A program made the translations under genes and the position numbers. Shown here one piece after another: positions 1 to 12,900 of a DNA stretch of 64,000 nt (its first letter is position 1; each line of letters starts with the position of its first letter). This stretch comes from Agarilytica rhodophyticola. Its GTDB lineage: Bacteria > Pseudomonadota > Gammaproteobacteria > Pseudomonadales > Cellvibrionaceae. A model generated the notes under the pieces. The model worked only from the letters and a program-made list of their open reading frames with translations. It was not told the origin of the DNA and did not search any database. The DNA is taken from positions 1,883,001-1,947,000 of the forward strand of contig NZ_CP020038.1 of the NCBI RefSeq assembly GCF_002157225.2, given 5' to 3'.

Positions 1-373
1 TGTAGTCCAGTGTTAGCGCAAACTGGTCAACAGTTTTAAACGTACCTGCATCAACATCATCACTTCTATGGCAGACCCCGTCATTTTTATCTTTTTCAAC
101 AGGTGCAACCCCTCGGTTTGGCGCCCCTTTATCCGCAATCGTGAACTTTAATTTTTCTTTATATTTGTTCGTTAATACACGGTAGCCGCGTGATCGTGCC
201 TGATCAGCATCTTTAAAGGGGAGCGCAATAAGATTGTAGCCAAATTGTTTTTTGGGATTTTTCCAGACGCCTTCAGGAAGCCACTTATAGGGGCCTAGAT
301 CCTCATCGCCACTCACCGCAGGTTCTATTGAACGTTCCATCTGCTTCACTTTGTCTTTCCAGTCCTTCATCAT
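1..373 (-). CDS. Uncharacterised soluble protein, C-terminus beyond window
   Basis: An open frame reads leftward from an ATG whose first base is at 373 and runs off the window edge with 124 codons visible. A good ribosome binding site (AGGAG, 5 bases before the ATG) fixes the start; the next codon is also ATG. The visible protein begins MMKDWKDKVKQ, has no signal peptide or membrane segment, and contains a Trp/Pro/Gly-rich stretch followed by a charged region with one Cys (VCHRSDD). I do not recognise the family. The next gene to the right, also on the minus strand, is over 300 bases away, so an operon is unlikely. Confidence 0.75.
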   Translation of the reverse strand, partial: MMKDWKDKVKQMERSIEPAVSGDEDLGPYKWLPEGVWKNPKKQFGYNLIALPFKDADQARSRGYRVLTNKYKEKLKFTIADKGAPNRGVAPVEKDKNDGVCHRSDDVDAGTFKTVDQFALTLDY

Positions 374-702
374 TTTTCTCCTAAATATAGTGGTTTCAAT
401 ATAAAAGTTAACGAATAATACTTCTTTTATCTATAAGATCATGTCCGGCCATAGCTCATGTATTTATCTAATGAGTCAAATAATACTGATATGCTAAAAA
501 TTCAGAAGTAATATCTTGATTGTATTGCTTTACAGAAAGCACATCCTTCCGTTTATATTTTGGGTTAAAACTCCTTCGTCCCATGATGACAATATTTTAT
601 TTGAACTACAGATACTATACTCGTTATATCAATGTCCACGCAGTAAAAATATGTTTTCTTCTGCACTATGTTTAACCCTAAAAATAACCATTTATTTTGT
701 TA
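374..702. other. AT-rich intergenic stretch, no gene seen
   Basis: AT-rich sequence between two minus-strand genes. A plus-strand open frame of 76 codons crosses it and runs into the acyltransferase gene, but it has no ribosome binding site and no protein-like composition. I see no clear terminator hairpin. Confidence 0.4.
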
Positions 703-1749
703 TCAAAGTCGATAGCTTATGGCAATTTTTTGTGGAACATGACTAAATACTGTCTTTCTCCACATGGAAGAGTTAAGTAACTTCGTAAATAATGGTCTGA
801 ATAATATGTTTTTCAGGTATACATCAAAGACTCTAATACTAAGAGCAGTCGTTAAAAATATAATCGTGTAAAGTAAGAATTCTGATTGAATATTTAAGCC
901 GTATACAACGAGGAGTATCAACGGAAAGTGCATAAGGTAGAGCGGATACGATAAATCACCCAGGTAATTCAGTACACTTCTTATAGATCCGCTGATTGTG
1001 ATATGGTGTGAAAATAACAGTATTAGGTAAGTGCCGCCTAATGTTACTATATTTAATGGGTGAGTAAAATTACTGCTGAGCACTAGCAGAGTTATGCAGA
1101 GCACACCGCCAATAAAATCTAGCTTTGGTTCTCTTTTGTATAAGCAGAAACCCAATAGCCAAATCCATAAGTATTTAAGCGCATTAAATTTAAGTAACAT
1201 GACGTAAAATATACTAGCTTCAGGTTTACTCGGTAAAATATACACAATAGCTGAAATGGCAATCAGCGTGTATAAATATTTCTTTTTCATAAAGCAGAAA
1301 ACAGGAGCTAAAACATAGAAGAAAAATTCGATGCTTAATGACCAGAAAGGGCCGTTATATACTAATGCTTTAACAAAAAACATTTGTGTCATTAGCATAT
1401 TGCCGATAACTTTCCCCCAACCATCTGCTGGATATATCGGATTATCCGTAGTTGAGACGATAAAGCTCTGTACGAAAAGAGTTAACAATAAGGCACCAAA
1501 ATAGAGTGGGTAGATTCGGAGTAGCCGTCTCAGTATAAACCCTTGGGGCCTACTTTCGATGGATGCGGCAATTGAAAAACCAGAAATTAATAAAAACGCA
1601 GCGACTGACGCTTTTGCCCCAAACATGTAAAATGCTGCTGCAATGCTTCCTGGTGCATAAAAATCTATATGGGCAGTCATGACGATCCAGGCAAGAAAAA
1701 AACGTACTCCTGCGAGTAAAGACCAATTGACGGGGCTTGAATTATGCAT
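703..1749 (-). CDS. Acyltransferase 3 family membrane protein (OafA/YrhL-like)
   Basis: A 348-residue polytopic membrane protein. The N-terminal region has the family hallmark, an Arg-Phe-Phe stretch followed by a His about ten residues later (RFFLAWIVMTAH), then about ten hydrophobic helices, a YPLYFGA segment and a late LSYPLYLMHFPL motif. Members of this family move acyl (often O-acetyl) groups from a cytoplasmic donor to extracytoplasmic sugars such as O-antigen, capsule or peptidoglycan. The substrate cannot be read from the sequence. The length is typical of members without a C-terminal SGNH domain. A GGAG-containing stretch just before the ATG supports the start. The gene stands alone; the DNA on both sides is gene-poor. 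Confidence 0.9.
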   Translation of the reverse strand: MHNSSPVNWSLLAGVRFFLAWIVMTAHIDFYAPGSIAAAFYMFGAKASVAAFLLISGFSIAASIESRPQGFILRRLLRIYPLYFGALLLTLFVQSFIVSTTDNPIYPADGWGKVIGNMLMTQMFFVKALVYNGPFWSLSIEFFFYVLAPVFCFMKKKYLYTLIAISAIVYILPSKPEASIFYVMLLKFNALKYLWIWLLGFCLYKREPKLDFIGGVLCITLLVLSSNFTHPLNIVTLGGTYLILLFSHHITISGSIRSVLNYLGDLSYPLYLMHFPLILLVVYGLNIQSEFLLYTIIFLTTALSIRVFDVYLKNILFRPLFTKLLNSSMWRKTVFSHVPQKIAISYRL

Positions 1750-2570
1750 CCTAACTCTCCATGTCGTATATGAAACTAGCTTTTTAATACAAGAGGTCGT
1801 CGGCGTAGTTCTTTTTTATAAAAATGATGACGCTAAGTGTTCAAAGTAAAAGGCTAGTAAGGTCTACCTATATTAAGAAAACGTCGTATTGACTACCCAT
1901 TCCTTATGTAAGCTTGGAAAACTGTTTTTATCTTTATTTCAATTATTTACCAAGTGCGCTTAGTATAGTGTTTTTTTAATAGTTGTCTACAGTGGCGATA
2001 TTTAATCGTCAAGATTGGCATTGAAAATTATTTTTTGGAAGCTAAGTTTTTATTCTTCCGTACAGCCGATGCAACTCGGACTTATTCATTCGTAAAATAC
2101 TAATCTTATAATTAATTTCAATAGTGTTACTGTTATTTAAGTGTTTATTAAAAATATTGAGGTGCTCATGACATATTCAGATCAAAGGTATCTCAATGTG
2201 ATTTTGATGTGAGAAACCCTAATTATTTTCGAATTCCCTAAGAAATATCATAAAATGTTATTAGCGTTTATTTTTATTGGGTCGTTAATATTGAAAAATT
2301 TAGAGTGTAATTATAGAAAAATAGTCAACTTGATTTTTTCTGATATAAGAATGAAATAGATAAAACCCTTTTTAAAAGAATAAATGTTTAATAGGAGTTT
2401 TTCGTAAATATCAAAATAAAAGCCTCTGATGTAATCAAAATCTTATAATTGTGTTATAGGGAACTTTGAATAAGTAAGTAATTGAAGGAACAATTCTATC
2501 TTACAGATAACTGAATATTGATTTATTGAAATACATTACAGCCTAGAGCTGATGAAATGTAGTGGTTAAA
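1750..2570. other. AT-rich intergenic region, nothing recognised
   Basis: About 820 bases with stop codons in all frames, strongly AT-rich with many short A/T runs. No intact gene, tRNA or strong hairpin with a T-run was found. It probably holds the acyltransferase promoter at its left end and decayed sequence further right. Confidence 0.4.
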
Positions 2571-2860
2571 TTGTTAACTCGACCCCTGCTTTGAACAATT
2601 GTCAGAGTATGCTCATACTTTACAGGTGGGGAAGAAACAGATAAATAAACGTTTGAGTGCCTTTTTTATTGGGCAGCAGGTAAGTGATGTCAATACAATG
2701 ATTCGGGCTTTAGGCTATCAAAACGCGCATTTTTTTGGGTGTTTCTTATGGCACTTGTGTGGCCTTGGTTGAGGCAAAGATAATAATATTAATGGTTTGC
2801 CCTCGATTAGGAAACGTACAAGGAGTGCTTTTCCATGGAGTCTGATGCACTTTCTGTATT
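2571..2860 (+). pseudogene. Decayed TAP-like alpha/beta hydrolase fragment with frameshift
   Basis: Reading from about 2581, one frame gives a segment ending in IRALGYQNAHFFG, then runs into nonsense. Shifting forward by one base after a seven-T run (2730-2736) restores GVSYGTCVALVEAK. Joined, these match the nucleophile-elbow region of the tripeptidyl/proline-peptidase-like alpha/beta hydrolases: a QQV.D...RALGY segment, then G-x-S-Y-G-T. The upstream half and the catalytic Asp and His regions are not readable, and stops follow within about 100 bases. It is therefore a small remnant, not a gene. The family call rests on this short motif only. Confidence 0.5.
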
Positions 2861-3950
2861 ATTAGATGATGTACAGTTGTATCCCTAAGCTGAAAACTAT
2901 TTTGTAGGTATTGATGATAACTTGAACTACTTTTGGTGTCGGTTTCGTTGCATTGATCTAGCGCAAGATATTGGAATCGATCGTGTTTTTATCGAAAGGA
3001 TGGGCATGTTAGAATATGGATTGCCTTAGCAGTATTGGCAATAAACGCGTGGTCTTGTTTACCTGCATTATGGGGGTTCAACTCTGGGTTGACCCATATA
3101 AGTATTAAATGCATCCTTTTATTGCTGTATATAACGCCGTCTATTATGACAATAATATGACTAAAAAATACAGATTGTTTAGTGGGAGTTTATAGGTGAC
3201 ATATTGGGCGTCTCTAGTGGCAAAGTGTCGCCAAAATCCTTTTTAAGGGCTTGCAATATTATCGGTATCATTGTTAAATGGATATATCAGTACAAATACT
3301 AATGGTATTGTATGAACATCTTTTCTTATTGGGGTTGTAAGTAAAATAAAAGGAAGTACGCCTGTCATGTGTTTTCATAAAGTCAGTCACTTCTTAACAA
3401 AAGCCATTGCTGTTAATAAAGCGCTAAATGGATATTAAATATATTTTTTGATAAGGATTATTTAACTCGGCAGAATATAAATTACACATGCTTTTACAGG
3501 AATATATATCTAATACGGTCTTGCGTCGCTTTATTTGGGCAGCTTACTTTATCGTGTAACGAGCATGTTTATTGTTTTTGTCGTTGTCATTTACTCACCC
3601 GACTTTGTTAAAGAAAAGTAAAAATTAAAAACAGGATATACCTTTATTATTGGCCTAAATATGCCTTTGTAAAGTGTAGGTAATTCTGTATTTTTTCTTG
3701 AATAAAAGAAAAATATAATAACTCGATGTTTAGTGGTGCAGTTGAAAAAATGTTCGGTATCGCGACCTTTGCAAAGCCTTATATTTATGGTGCAAAAGTT
3801 TATGCTGTGCGGTGTATCGTTACCGTTCAACCAACTAGGACTTATTTTCTCTATAAGCAGAGTGAGTTAACATCAATACGTTTACCATGTATAAGTCGAT
3901 GAGGTTAGTGTATTAATCTATCGGGCCGTATAACTTTAAAGACGATTATT
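2861..3950. other. Gene-free region, probably decayed coding sequence
   Basis: About 1.1 kb without a convincing gene. Short open stretches occur on both strands (for example a 79-codon minus-strand frame at 3591-3830), but none has a ribosome binding site or recognisable motif. The promoter of the giant gene at 3951 must lie here, though I cannot pick it out. Confidence 0.4.
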
Positions 3951-6900
3951 ATGAGCATACTACGGATAGGGCAAAGACGTTTTACATCTATCTCAAAAAA
4001 AATAGCCGTTACATGTGGAATTTTGCTATTAAGTATTCAACAAGCACGTGCGATTAATCATAGCGAAATTGTTGTCACAGATGTAAGCAGTCGGTCTTTT
4101 ACTGTCAACTGGCAGACCGATGAGGCCTCTACGCCTCATATAGAAATCTATAAAGATGTCCAAGGCCTTGAACCTATAGCAGGACTTAGCATCTCTCCTA
4201 ACTATACTGTGTCGGGTGACAATGCATTAGCTAACATGGCGCAGACTCATGGCGTCATGAGAGTTAAGGTTTCTGGTTTAGAAGCTAACACACCTTACTT
4301 TTATCGCGTTGTTAATACATCCAATGTCGATGCCAATGTGGAGCGTTTTCCTGTCTCGGGTGCGTTACCATCAGTTAAGACGAAACAATATAGTTTACCG
4401 TCCAGCAATGAAACCATTGGTACCGAAGTTTTTCAAGAGGGAGGCGGTAGCCCTGCCAATGGTAGCATTGTTATTTTGAGTGTTGAAGGCAGTGAATCGC
4501 CGGTTTCCTACATGGTCGGGGATGGTATTGCCAACGCCTTGGCCACCGTTAATTTAACCAATCTTTTTGATGATGCTCAGCAATTACATCGGGCCGTGGT
4601 AGGTGGCGAGTCTAGTAGTATTCGGGTCATGGGAGGAAGTTTAGGCGAAGGCTTTTTTCGCGATACATTGCCTAACAATAACCTTCGTGGTGAAACTAAG
4701 TTTTCTGCTGTTAGCCCGATAAGCTTGCAAGTAGCAAAAGATAGTGATGGTGATGGAATTAGTGATGTTTATGAGCTCGCTAATGGCCTCGATATTAATA
4801 ATGCCAATGATGCCGCTTTGGACAGTGACGGCGATGGCTTAAGTAACCTGGAAGAGTATCGGAATGGAAGCAATAGCCAAGTGCGTGATACCGATGGTGA
4901 TGGCATTGAGGATGCAGACGAAGTCGCCAATGGTACGCTTGCCAATCAAGCAGATTCCGATCGCGATAACATTAATGATGGTAGTGAAATTAATGGCGCG
5001 ACGCCGACAGACGCACTTAATGCGGACAGTGATGGTGATGGTGTCAATGATGGTGCCGAACTTCAACTTGGCAGTGATCCCAATAACGCTAGCGACACTC
5101 CCATCGTCGATGTCGATGGTGACTCTATTTCTGACAGTGTTGATAATTGTCTTAATTTCCCAAACCCTGATCAACATGATAATGATAACGACGGCTTGGG
5201 GGATATATGTGATAGCGATGACGATAATGATGGGGTGATTGATGTCTTAGACAATGCGCCTTTTACTTCTAATGCGAATCAGCAAGATACAGACAATGAC
5301 CAAGTAGGTAATGTTGTTGATAACTGCGTTTCGATAAGTAACCAGAATCAATTGGATAACGACAATGATGGACTGGGAGATGCGTGCGATGCGGATGATG
5401 ACAATGATGGCATCAATGATCTGGATCGTTTGCCGAGTGCCGCAGTAGCGTCGCATCGCTATACCAGGATTGAAAATTTTATCGGCTCAACAATCCCTGT
5501 AGTCGGTAGCCGTGACCTGAATGCAGCGATCGCCGTTGTCAAGACAGACTTGAGTACGTCCGATAGTATCGTTATGGGCATTTTTAACGTCACGACGCGC
5601 GTATATGAACCGCAACCGCTTACTTCTGAACAACAGGCATTAAATGGAATGCTAGGCATTTCCATTGATATTTATAATTGTGATTGCTTCGGTCAAGGAA
5701 TTAATGCGCGTGATAATGTCTCTGTAGAAACTGACACCGGTATTGTTACGGCTGTTTTACCGCGCATTCCCCATAGCCAGATTGGACTTTCTTCAGTATT
5801 TTTAATTTCGGTTGACGGTTCTAGTTACCGCTCATTTTCCCGAAGCGGAAATTTATCTGTACTGCGACAAACCTCCCAAGTCCAGGCTCCTCTCGATAAT
5901 TGTCAATTTATCGCAAACCCGGATCAAGCTGACTTTGATAACGATGGTATTGGTGATGCTTGTGACTTCACAGCAGACGATGCCGATGGCGACGGTATTT
6001 TAAACAGTGTCGATAACTGTCCTGATACCCACAATGTTTCACAGGATGATTTTGATGGTGACAACATTGGCGACCTCTGTGATGCAGACAATGATAATGA
6101 CGGCATCAGTAATGATGATGAAATTACTATTTTTGGCAGTAACCCCTTTAGTACTGATTCCGATAATGACGGTATTGCTGACGCTGACGAAGATTTTGAT
6201 TTTGATGGTGTGAGTAACGGTAGTGAAATAGCCGCTGGAACGAACCCGTTATTGACGACCATAACATTGGCCAGTGGTTTAAATTTATTTAGCTACCCCA
6301 CTGCAGTACCCGTGAACTTTAGCGCGTTTGATTTATTAAATACTCTCGGCGGTGATGGTGTTGCCAGTTATGTGGAACGCTTTAATTCGGAGACACAACT
6401 TTGGCAAACGGCTGAATACATCAGTGGTGTTGCCAGTGGTGTCGACTTTCCTATAAAGCACAATGAAGCTTACCGCGTGCAAATGATACAAGCTCGAACA
6501 CTGGAGCTTGAAGGCGATCCTGTCTGTAATGTTATTAATCTTAATACAGGTATCAACCTTGTTGGTATTTCATGTATTCCTGCCGGCACCTCAGCGTTTG
6601 ATGTGTTAAGTGCCTTAGGTGGCGCAGATATTGTTGCCAATATTCAACGCATTAATACAGGAACCGGCCTATATGAAGAAGCAAGTTACCTCAATGATGT
6701 GCCTGATGGCGTTGATTTTCCTATCGTACGGGGGCAGGGCTATCAAATAGAAATGAACGAAGCATTTACCTTGACAGCATTTGCTTTAAATACCGTGAAT
6801 TTTAATGTGCAAAGTCATAGTGATGGACAAATTCTTTTCGAGGCACAACAGCAGGTTTTTGGGAGTCTTAGTGAGGCTAACGTATCGGTCTTAGTCAATG

Positions 6901-9900
6901 ATATTGCTGCAACTATTTCTGAAAGCGAAAGTGGTTATCAGTTCACAAGCAACCTGACACTTGAGCAAGGTATTAACACCGTTACCATTCGCGTTCGGGG
7001 TGCTAATAATCTTTTGCAAACAAGAGTCATCGAGCTGCTTGTCGGCGAGCGAAAGGATCAAGGGGAATCTTCTAATGAAGTACTTATCGGTACGGAAAAC
7101 CAAGACGCGCTATATGGATTTGAAGGTGGGAATCAACTTTATGGTCTCGCCGGAAATGATTTTCTAAGAGGAAGTCGAGACCCTATAACCCGTGAATTAA
7201 CCGACCTCTTGGTGGGTGGGCCTGATCAAGATACCTTAAGCTTTGGTGCAAAATTTCTCTTTAACCTCGGTGATGGACGCGACACGATTACAGCCCCAGG
7301 TGGCGAAGGTCGTATTATTTTTGGCGATGGTATCTCGCTGCAAAGCCTAGAGTTTGAGCAAGTGAACCGATCTGATATTCGTATTAATTACGGCGAAGGC
7401 GATGACTCTATTTTAATTGATGGCTATATCACAGGCTCTAGCTCAAATATTATACAGACTATCAATTTTATTGACGTTGAAGGTAGGGTGCTATCGGCAA
7501 CGGACATTAATCAGTTATTACTGACGGGGACAGATGAGGTAGATAACTTTTTTAGTTCACCTTTCGATGATGTCATTCGGACTTTTGGTGGTGATGATCA
7601 AATTGAAATCTCTGGTGGCGGTAATGATATTGTCTATGCCGGTGATCATGACGATTTAATATACTTGGCATCAGGCTTTAGAAACTCTGGTCTTACGAGA
7701 GTGATCGCAGGCCCTGGCAATGATAGCTATCCCATTAACACTCATGTTGTTGCCGAGTTATCTATTGGTGATGGCATTGACAGTGTAAGAACACCTTACG
7801 AAGCGACCAACACAAATATTTATTTTTCTGAAGGCATTCACCTGGATGACTTTGTTATCAGCTATGACGATAACAATAATGGTCGTAACCCTACCATTAA
7901 CGTGCGCTATTCAGCGACTGACGAAATTCAATTTTATAATACTAGGCTGAGTGACCAACAGAACATTCGTCGAAACTTCTCCGATTACGTGATGATGGGA
8001 CTGGTTCAGGTAACACTAAATTTCGCTGACTCAAGTGCTGTTTCTTTACGTGATTTGTTATTTGATATCAATGTTCAACACACAAACGATGCCGATAATA
8101 CTATTTTCGTACGACACGCCGATAGTGTGACCAATGGTCGGAGCGGAAATGATGAGTTATTTGGTACTTTAGGTGATGACACGCTATTTGGTGATAAAGG
8201 TAATGACGTTTTAAATGGTCAAAATGGTAATGACATATTTGTCGGTGGTCGTGGTAACGATATTATAAGGGCCAGCAGTGGCCGTAATACTTATCATTAT
8301 AATGTTGGCGATGATAAAGATATCATCCACCAAGATGGTGGTACTCACCACATCGTTTTTGCCGCTGATATTTCTCCTCAACAAGTTTCTGTCACTAACA
8401 AACGAGAACGGGACTCTCATAGTATAGTTTTTAATGTCGCAGGCACTGTCGATGCCATAACATTTAATAATTATTGGCGCGATGGCTTCACGTGGCCTGA
8501 GACAGACACGGTATTAAGCATTGAGTTCTTATCCGATGGAACACTTTGGTCTCACACTGAATTAATGACACAGTTAAATCAGGCCTCCAGCGATAACGAC
8601 AAATTTTATCTATATGGAACAACCGGAGGTAATAGTAACCCCAGTTACAATCTAAGTGGTGGAGCTGGTGATGATATTTTTCTTTATGGTGCAGATACCA
8701 CTGATATATTTATTCATGACAATGTCTTCCACTATGCAGCGGGAGATGGCCGAGATATTTATAATTTGGGATTAGCAAGGGTTATTGATAGTGGTAGCTT
8801 TCAATACTCTCGTATTAGTATCAATAATCATTGGGATCTAAGTTCTATCGACTCCTCGCGCGCATCGTTTGCCATGAAGAATGATAGTTTATTCATTACC
8901 ATCGATAATGATCCTACTCAAGTGCTCACTATTCGGCATGTTTTTACATCGATCGTCGATAGCCAAGGTGAGATTATTCAAGTGCTATCTGATATTACAT
9001 TTTCTGATGTTGTGGTGACCTACCAAGATATTATCACTCGATTTTCGACACCATCCGCTGATGGAAGCTGGGTTCGCGTTGGCCCTGCTGGGTCTTCATT
9101 TGTGGGCACGTCCTACAATGAAACAATTTTAGTGAGCTCGCTAGACAATCAGGATTTCCAATTTGACTCAGGGCCAGGAGATGATTTTATTTGGAAGGGA
9201 AACTGTGGTCGGGTGCATTATATCTTTAGAGTGGGTGGTGGTAATGACACACTTGAAAGCACTCATAAGTGTTTAGCTGATGGCTTTGGCTTTGACAGCT
9301 TATTCTTTCCGGCGAGTGATGATTCGCCTCTACCTATCTCTTTCGTCTATGACCCAATGGCCTATGGCGCAAGTTATCAAGTCATCGAGTATGGCAGTGT
9401 TTTTGGTGTCTATGATGGTGGTTCTGTTCGACTTAGAGATAGTACGTTGCTACTGCCTGAATATCGTGACTCGCGCGGCTCTAGCAGGCAAACCATAGCG
9501 CATATCCGACGATCCAGAGGGATGACTATTCGGGGTGTTGACCAGTGGTATGTCGATCAACACCCAGAATTACTTGTGACGAAAACTGATCCTTCTGGCG
9601 CAAGTAGAAAGTATTTTCCGCTGATAGGTGTTCAAGGCAATACGGGAGAAAATTCCAACTTTACCGGTAGAGATACCGTTGAGGGAGGTAACGCTGACGA
9701 ATACATACAAACACTGTTTGGTGAAGATACTATCCGTGCTGGCGGAGGGGATGATTTTATCGATGCCGGTGGTGCGCGTGATTCTATTTTTGCTGGTGAC
9801 GGCGATGATATTATTATTACGGGCGGGAGTTCTAATAGTTCATTAGGCTGGAATGGTGGCTCACTGCAAGTTCGCGGTGAGCGCGGTGATGACACGATTT

Positions 9901-12900
9901 ATTTAGATCGCGGTCGGGATAATATCTATTTTAACCTTGGTGATGGGCACGACACACTGGTTGTTAATGAAGGTTTTATTGAGGCGAATGATCGTTTGTT
10001 TTTCGGCCCAGGGATTACCCCACAAAGCACCATTTTCTCTCAACAACAAGATCGCTTGATCATTAGATATTCAGCAAACGACACCATCACAATACGTAAT
10101 TTCTATGAGCGCTCAGGCAATCGTTGGGTGGTGAGACGCGCGTTTAATATCTCGTATAGTGGAGATACTTCCAATTATACCGTTACTGACGTTCGTCTTG
10201 GTAATCGTTCACCGGTTGCAATAGATGATAATTACCTAAATATTTCACCTTTGCCGCGTGTATTTAGTTTTGCTGAATTACTCGGTAACGATACCGATGC
10301 TGACGGTGATGACCTTACTATTTATCAAGCGTTTAATGCGGTTAATGGCAACGTTTTTGTCAATCATAAGCTTGCACAAATTACATTTGTGCCGCATAAA
10401 AACTTTTCTGGCAACGCCAGTTTTGAATACCTTGTCGAAGACAATAACGGCGGTGTTGATAATGGTTTTGTTCGGATGACAATTACCGCCGCCACCTCTA
10501 TTCTAACCGGCACAAACAGCACCGACACAGTACAAGGAACGGCTGAAAATGATGTGCTGTACGGTTTGGCGGGAGACGATGAATTAATCGGCCTGGGAGG
10601 GGACGATATTCTGTTTGGTAATACCGGAAATGATCGGTTTGATGGTGGCAGTGGCAACGATATTATTTACTATACCTTCGGTGATATCGTGGATGGTGGC
10701 GACGATTTCGATACGGTATTTAGCCATGATGTATTTGCGGGCAACCCGATAGACGATCTCTTCCTGATCGAAGATTTGACGAACATAGAAGCGATAGATG
10801 GCGGGCTGGGTACAAATTCAATTTATGCCGATGACCAAAGTAATACGTACGACCTTTCGTTAATGGTATTGAGTAATATTGATCGCTTTTATGCTGGGGC
10901 AGGTGATGATGTTGTTATCGGGCCTGAGCTTGTCCCATTGACGATCGAGGGGCAAGACGGTAATGACCACCTCATTGGCGGTAACGATAATGACTACCTT
11001 ATCGGTGGCGCAGGTAATGATTGGTTAAAGGGAGGAAGTGGCAATACCGATTATTTAGAGGGAAATGAAGGGGATGATCGTCTCTTTGGCGGTGATGGCA
11101 ATGACTACCTAGATGGTGGTGTAGGCACAGACCTGCTTGTTGGAGGCAATGAAAATGATAGCTATTCCTGGCAACCTGGGAGTGGTGATCTCTATATTTC
11201 GGACTATAGCCACGTGGATGCTGGAAATCCTCAGCATGTTGATTCCTTAGAACTGCTTCTCGGTCTTGTTGATGATCAGCCTCGGGTGCCCGAGTACGAC
11301 GATTTTTCCTGGGCACGAAACAGCTTTGGCGATCTGCTCATGACGTACAATGATTCCGGTGAAACCATTACCTTGTTAAATTGGTTTAAACATTCCGATC
11401 ATAAATTACAGCTGATTATTGGTGACACCGAGTTTGATCTGACACAGATCGAAATGGATGCCAACGCTAATCTTATCTCTAGTCCTGTTCTGAGTGTTCC
11501 TGCGGGTGGAAGTGTACTTCAGGGAGAGCAACATTATTTAGATAACTGCTCCCAGTGTCATGGCATTGCGGCAAGTGGTATCGGGCAGTTTAATGAAAAC
11601 CTCATTGCTATTTCAGGTGAAGGCGTGCAAACGCCGCTAGCCGCATTATTTAACTATGTTAGTCATCAAATGCCCATTGATAATCCGCAGGCATGTGTGG
11701 GGGAGTGTGCGAAGTCTGTCTCGCTGTATTTACAGTCACTGAATTTACCTTTAGATGCCGATAATGATGGCTTCTTTGATAACGAAGATGAGTGTCCTGC
11801 AACACCGGAAGATGAGGTGCTGATAGATCGCGGCTGCTCTGTTTCACAGATTGACAGTGATAATGATGGCATCAATGATCATGTAGATATATGCCCGAAT
11901 ACCCCCGTCGGCGCGCTTGTTGATGGCGACGGTTGCGCGCTAGATGGTGACGGTGATCGTGTTCCCGATGGTATTGATCAATGTCCCAATACACACCCAA
12001 GCGCTAGTCATGTCGATGAATTGGGGTGTGCCATAGATACCGATAATGATGGTGTTGTCGACGGCCCTGATCTTTGCCCTTTAACCCCTCAAGGTGAGAC
12101 AGTGGATTCTGCTGGATGCGCACAAACACAGTTGGATGATGATGCTGACGGCATTAATAATGCTCTTGATGAATGCCCCAATACCTTATTTGGTGACGTG
12201 GTGGATAATGTCGGCTGCAGTGCTTCGCAAGCCGATAGTGATAATGATGGTGTCGTCGATAGTATTGATCAATGTCCTGGTACTGCGCCCGGTAGTCGGG
12301 TAGACCCGTTGGGCTGCACCGTGATTAATAACGCGCCTACGGTGACAATTTCTTCGCCATTAAATGGCTCCGTTGTTATTGAAGGGCGGTCTACAGTTTT
12401 ATCCGCAAATGCTGATGACGATTTTGAGGGTGATTTAAGTCATGCGATTACATGGTCTTCAAGTATCGATGGATCTCTCGGTACTGGACAGACCCTCTCT
12501 GTTTCCTCTTTGAGTGTCGGCGCTCACGAAATTTCAGCAAGTGCTATCGACACAGATGGTGCCACTGGTGTAAGCACGATTAATCTCATGGTGCAAAGTG
12601 AACAAGACGCCGGCACCATTACGTTGAATCAAAGCACCGATATTGGCACACCGGGAAGTAACCCTGGTAGCATGAGTTATGACGCTTCTCTTGGTATTTA
12701 TACACTCAATACCGGTAGCTTTGATATTGGCAGTTTCTCCGATAATTTCTTCTTTGCTTACCAGATAAGCCAAGGTGATATTGATATTCGTGTCCGTGTG
12801 ACCAGTATCAGTAATTTCTTCGCTAAGTCGGGTTTGATGATTCGCGCGAGTCTCGATTCGTCGAGTCGTCATGCCTCTATGACAATTGAGCGGGAGAGTT

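Noticed and set aside
516-746. 76-codon plus-strand frame
   Set aside because: No ribosome binding site, odd composition, and it runs into the 3' end of the acyltransferase gene.
3591-3830. 79-codon minus-strand frame
   Set aside because: No start signal or motif in a region full of stops on the other frames; chance frame or decayed DNA.
7090-11150. Short repeated motifs that could suggest a CRISPR or DNA repeat array
   Set aside because: The periodicity is in the protein (Gly/Asp nonapeptides), codons vary and there are no constant repeats with unique spacers.
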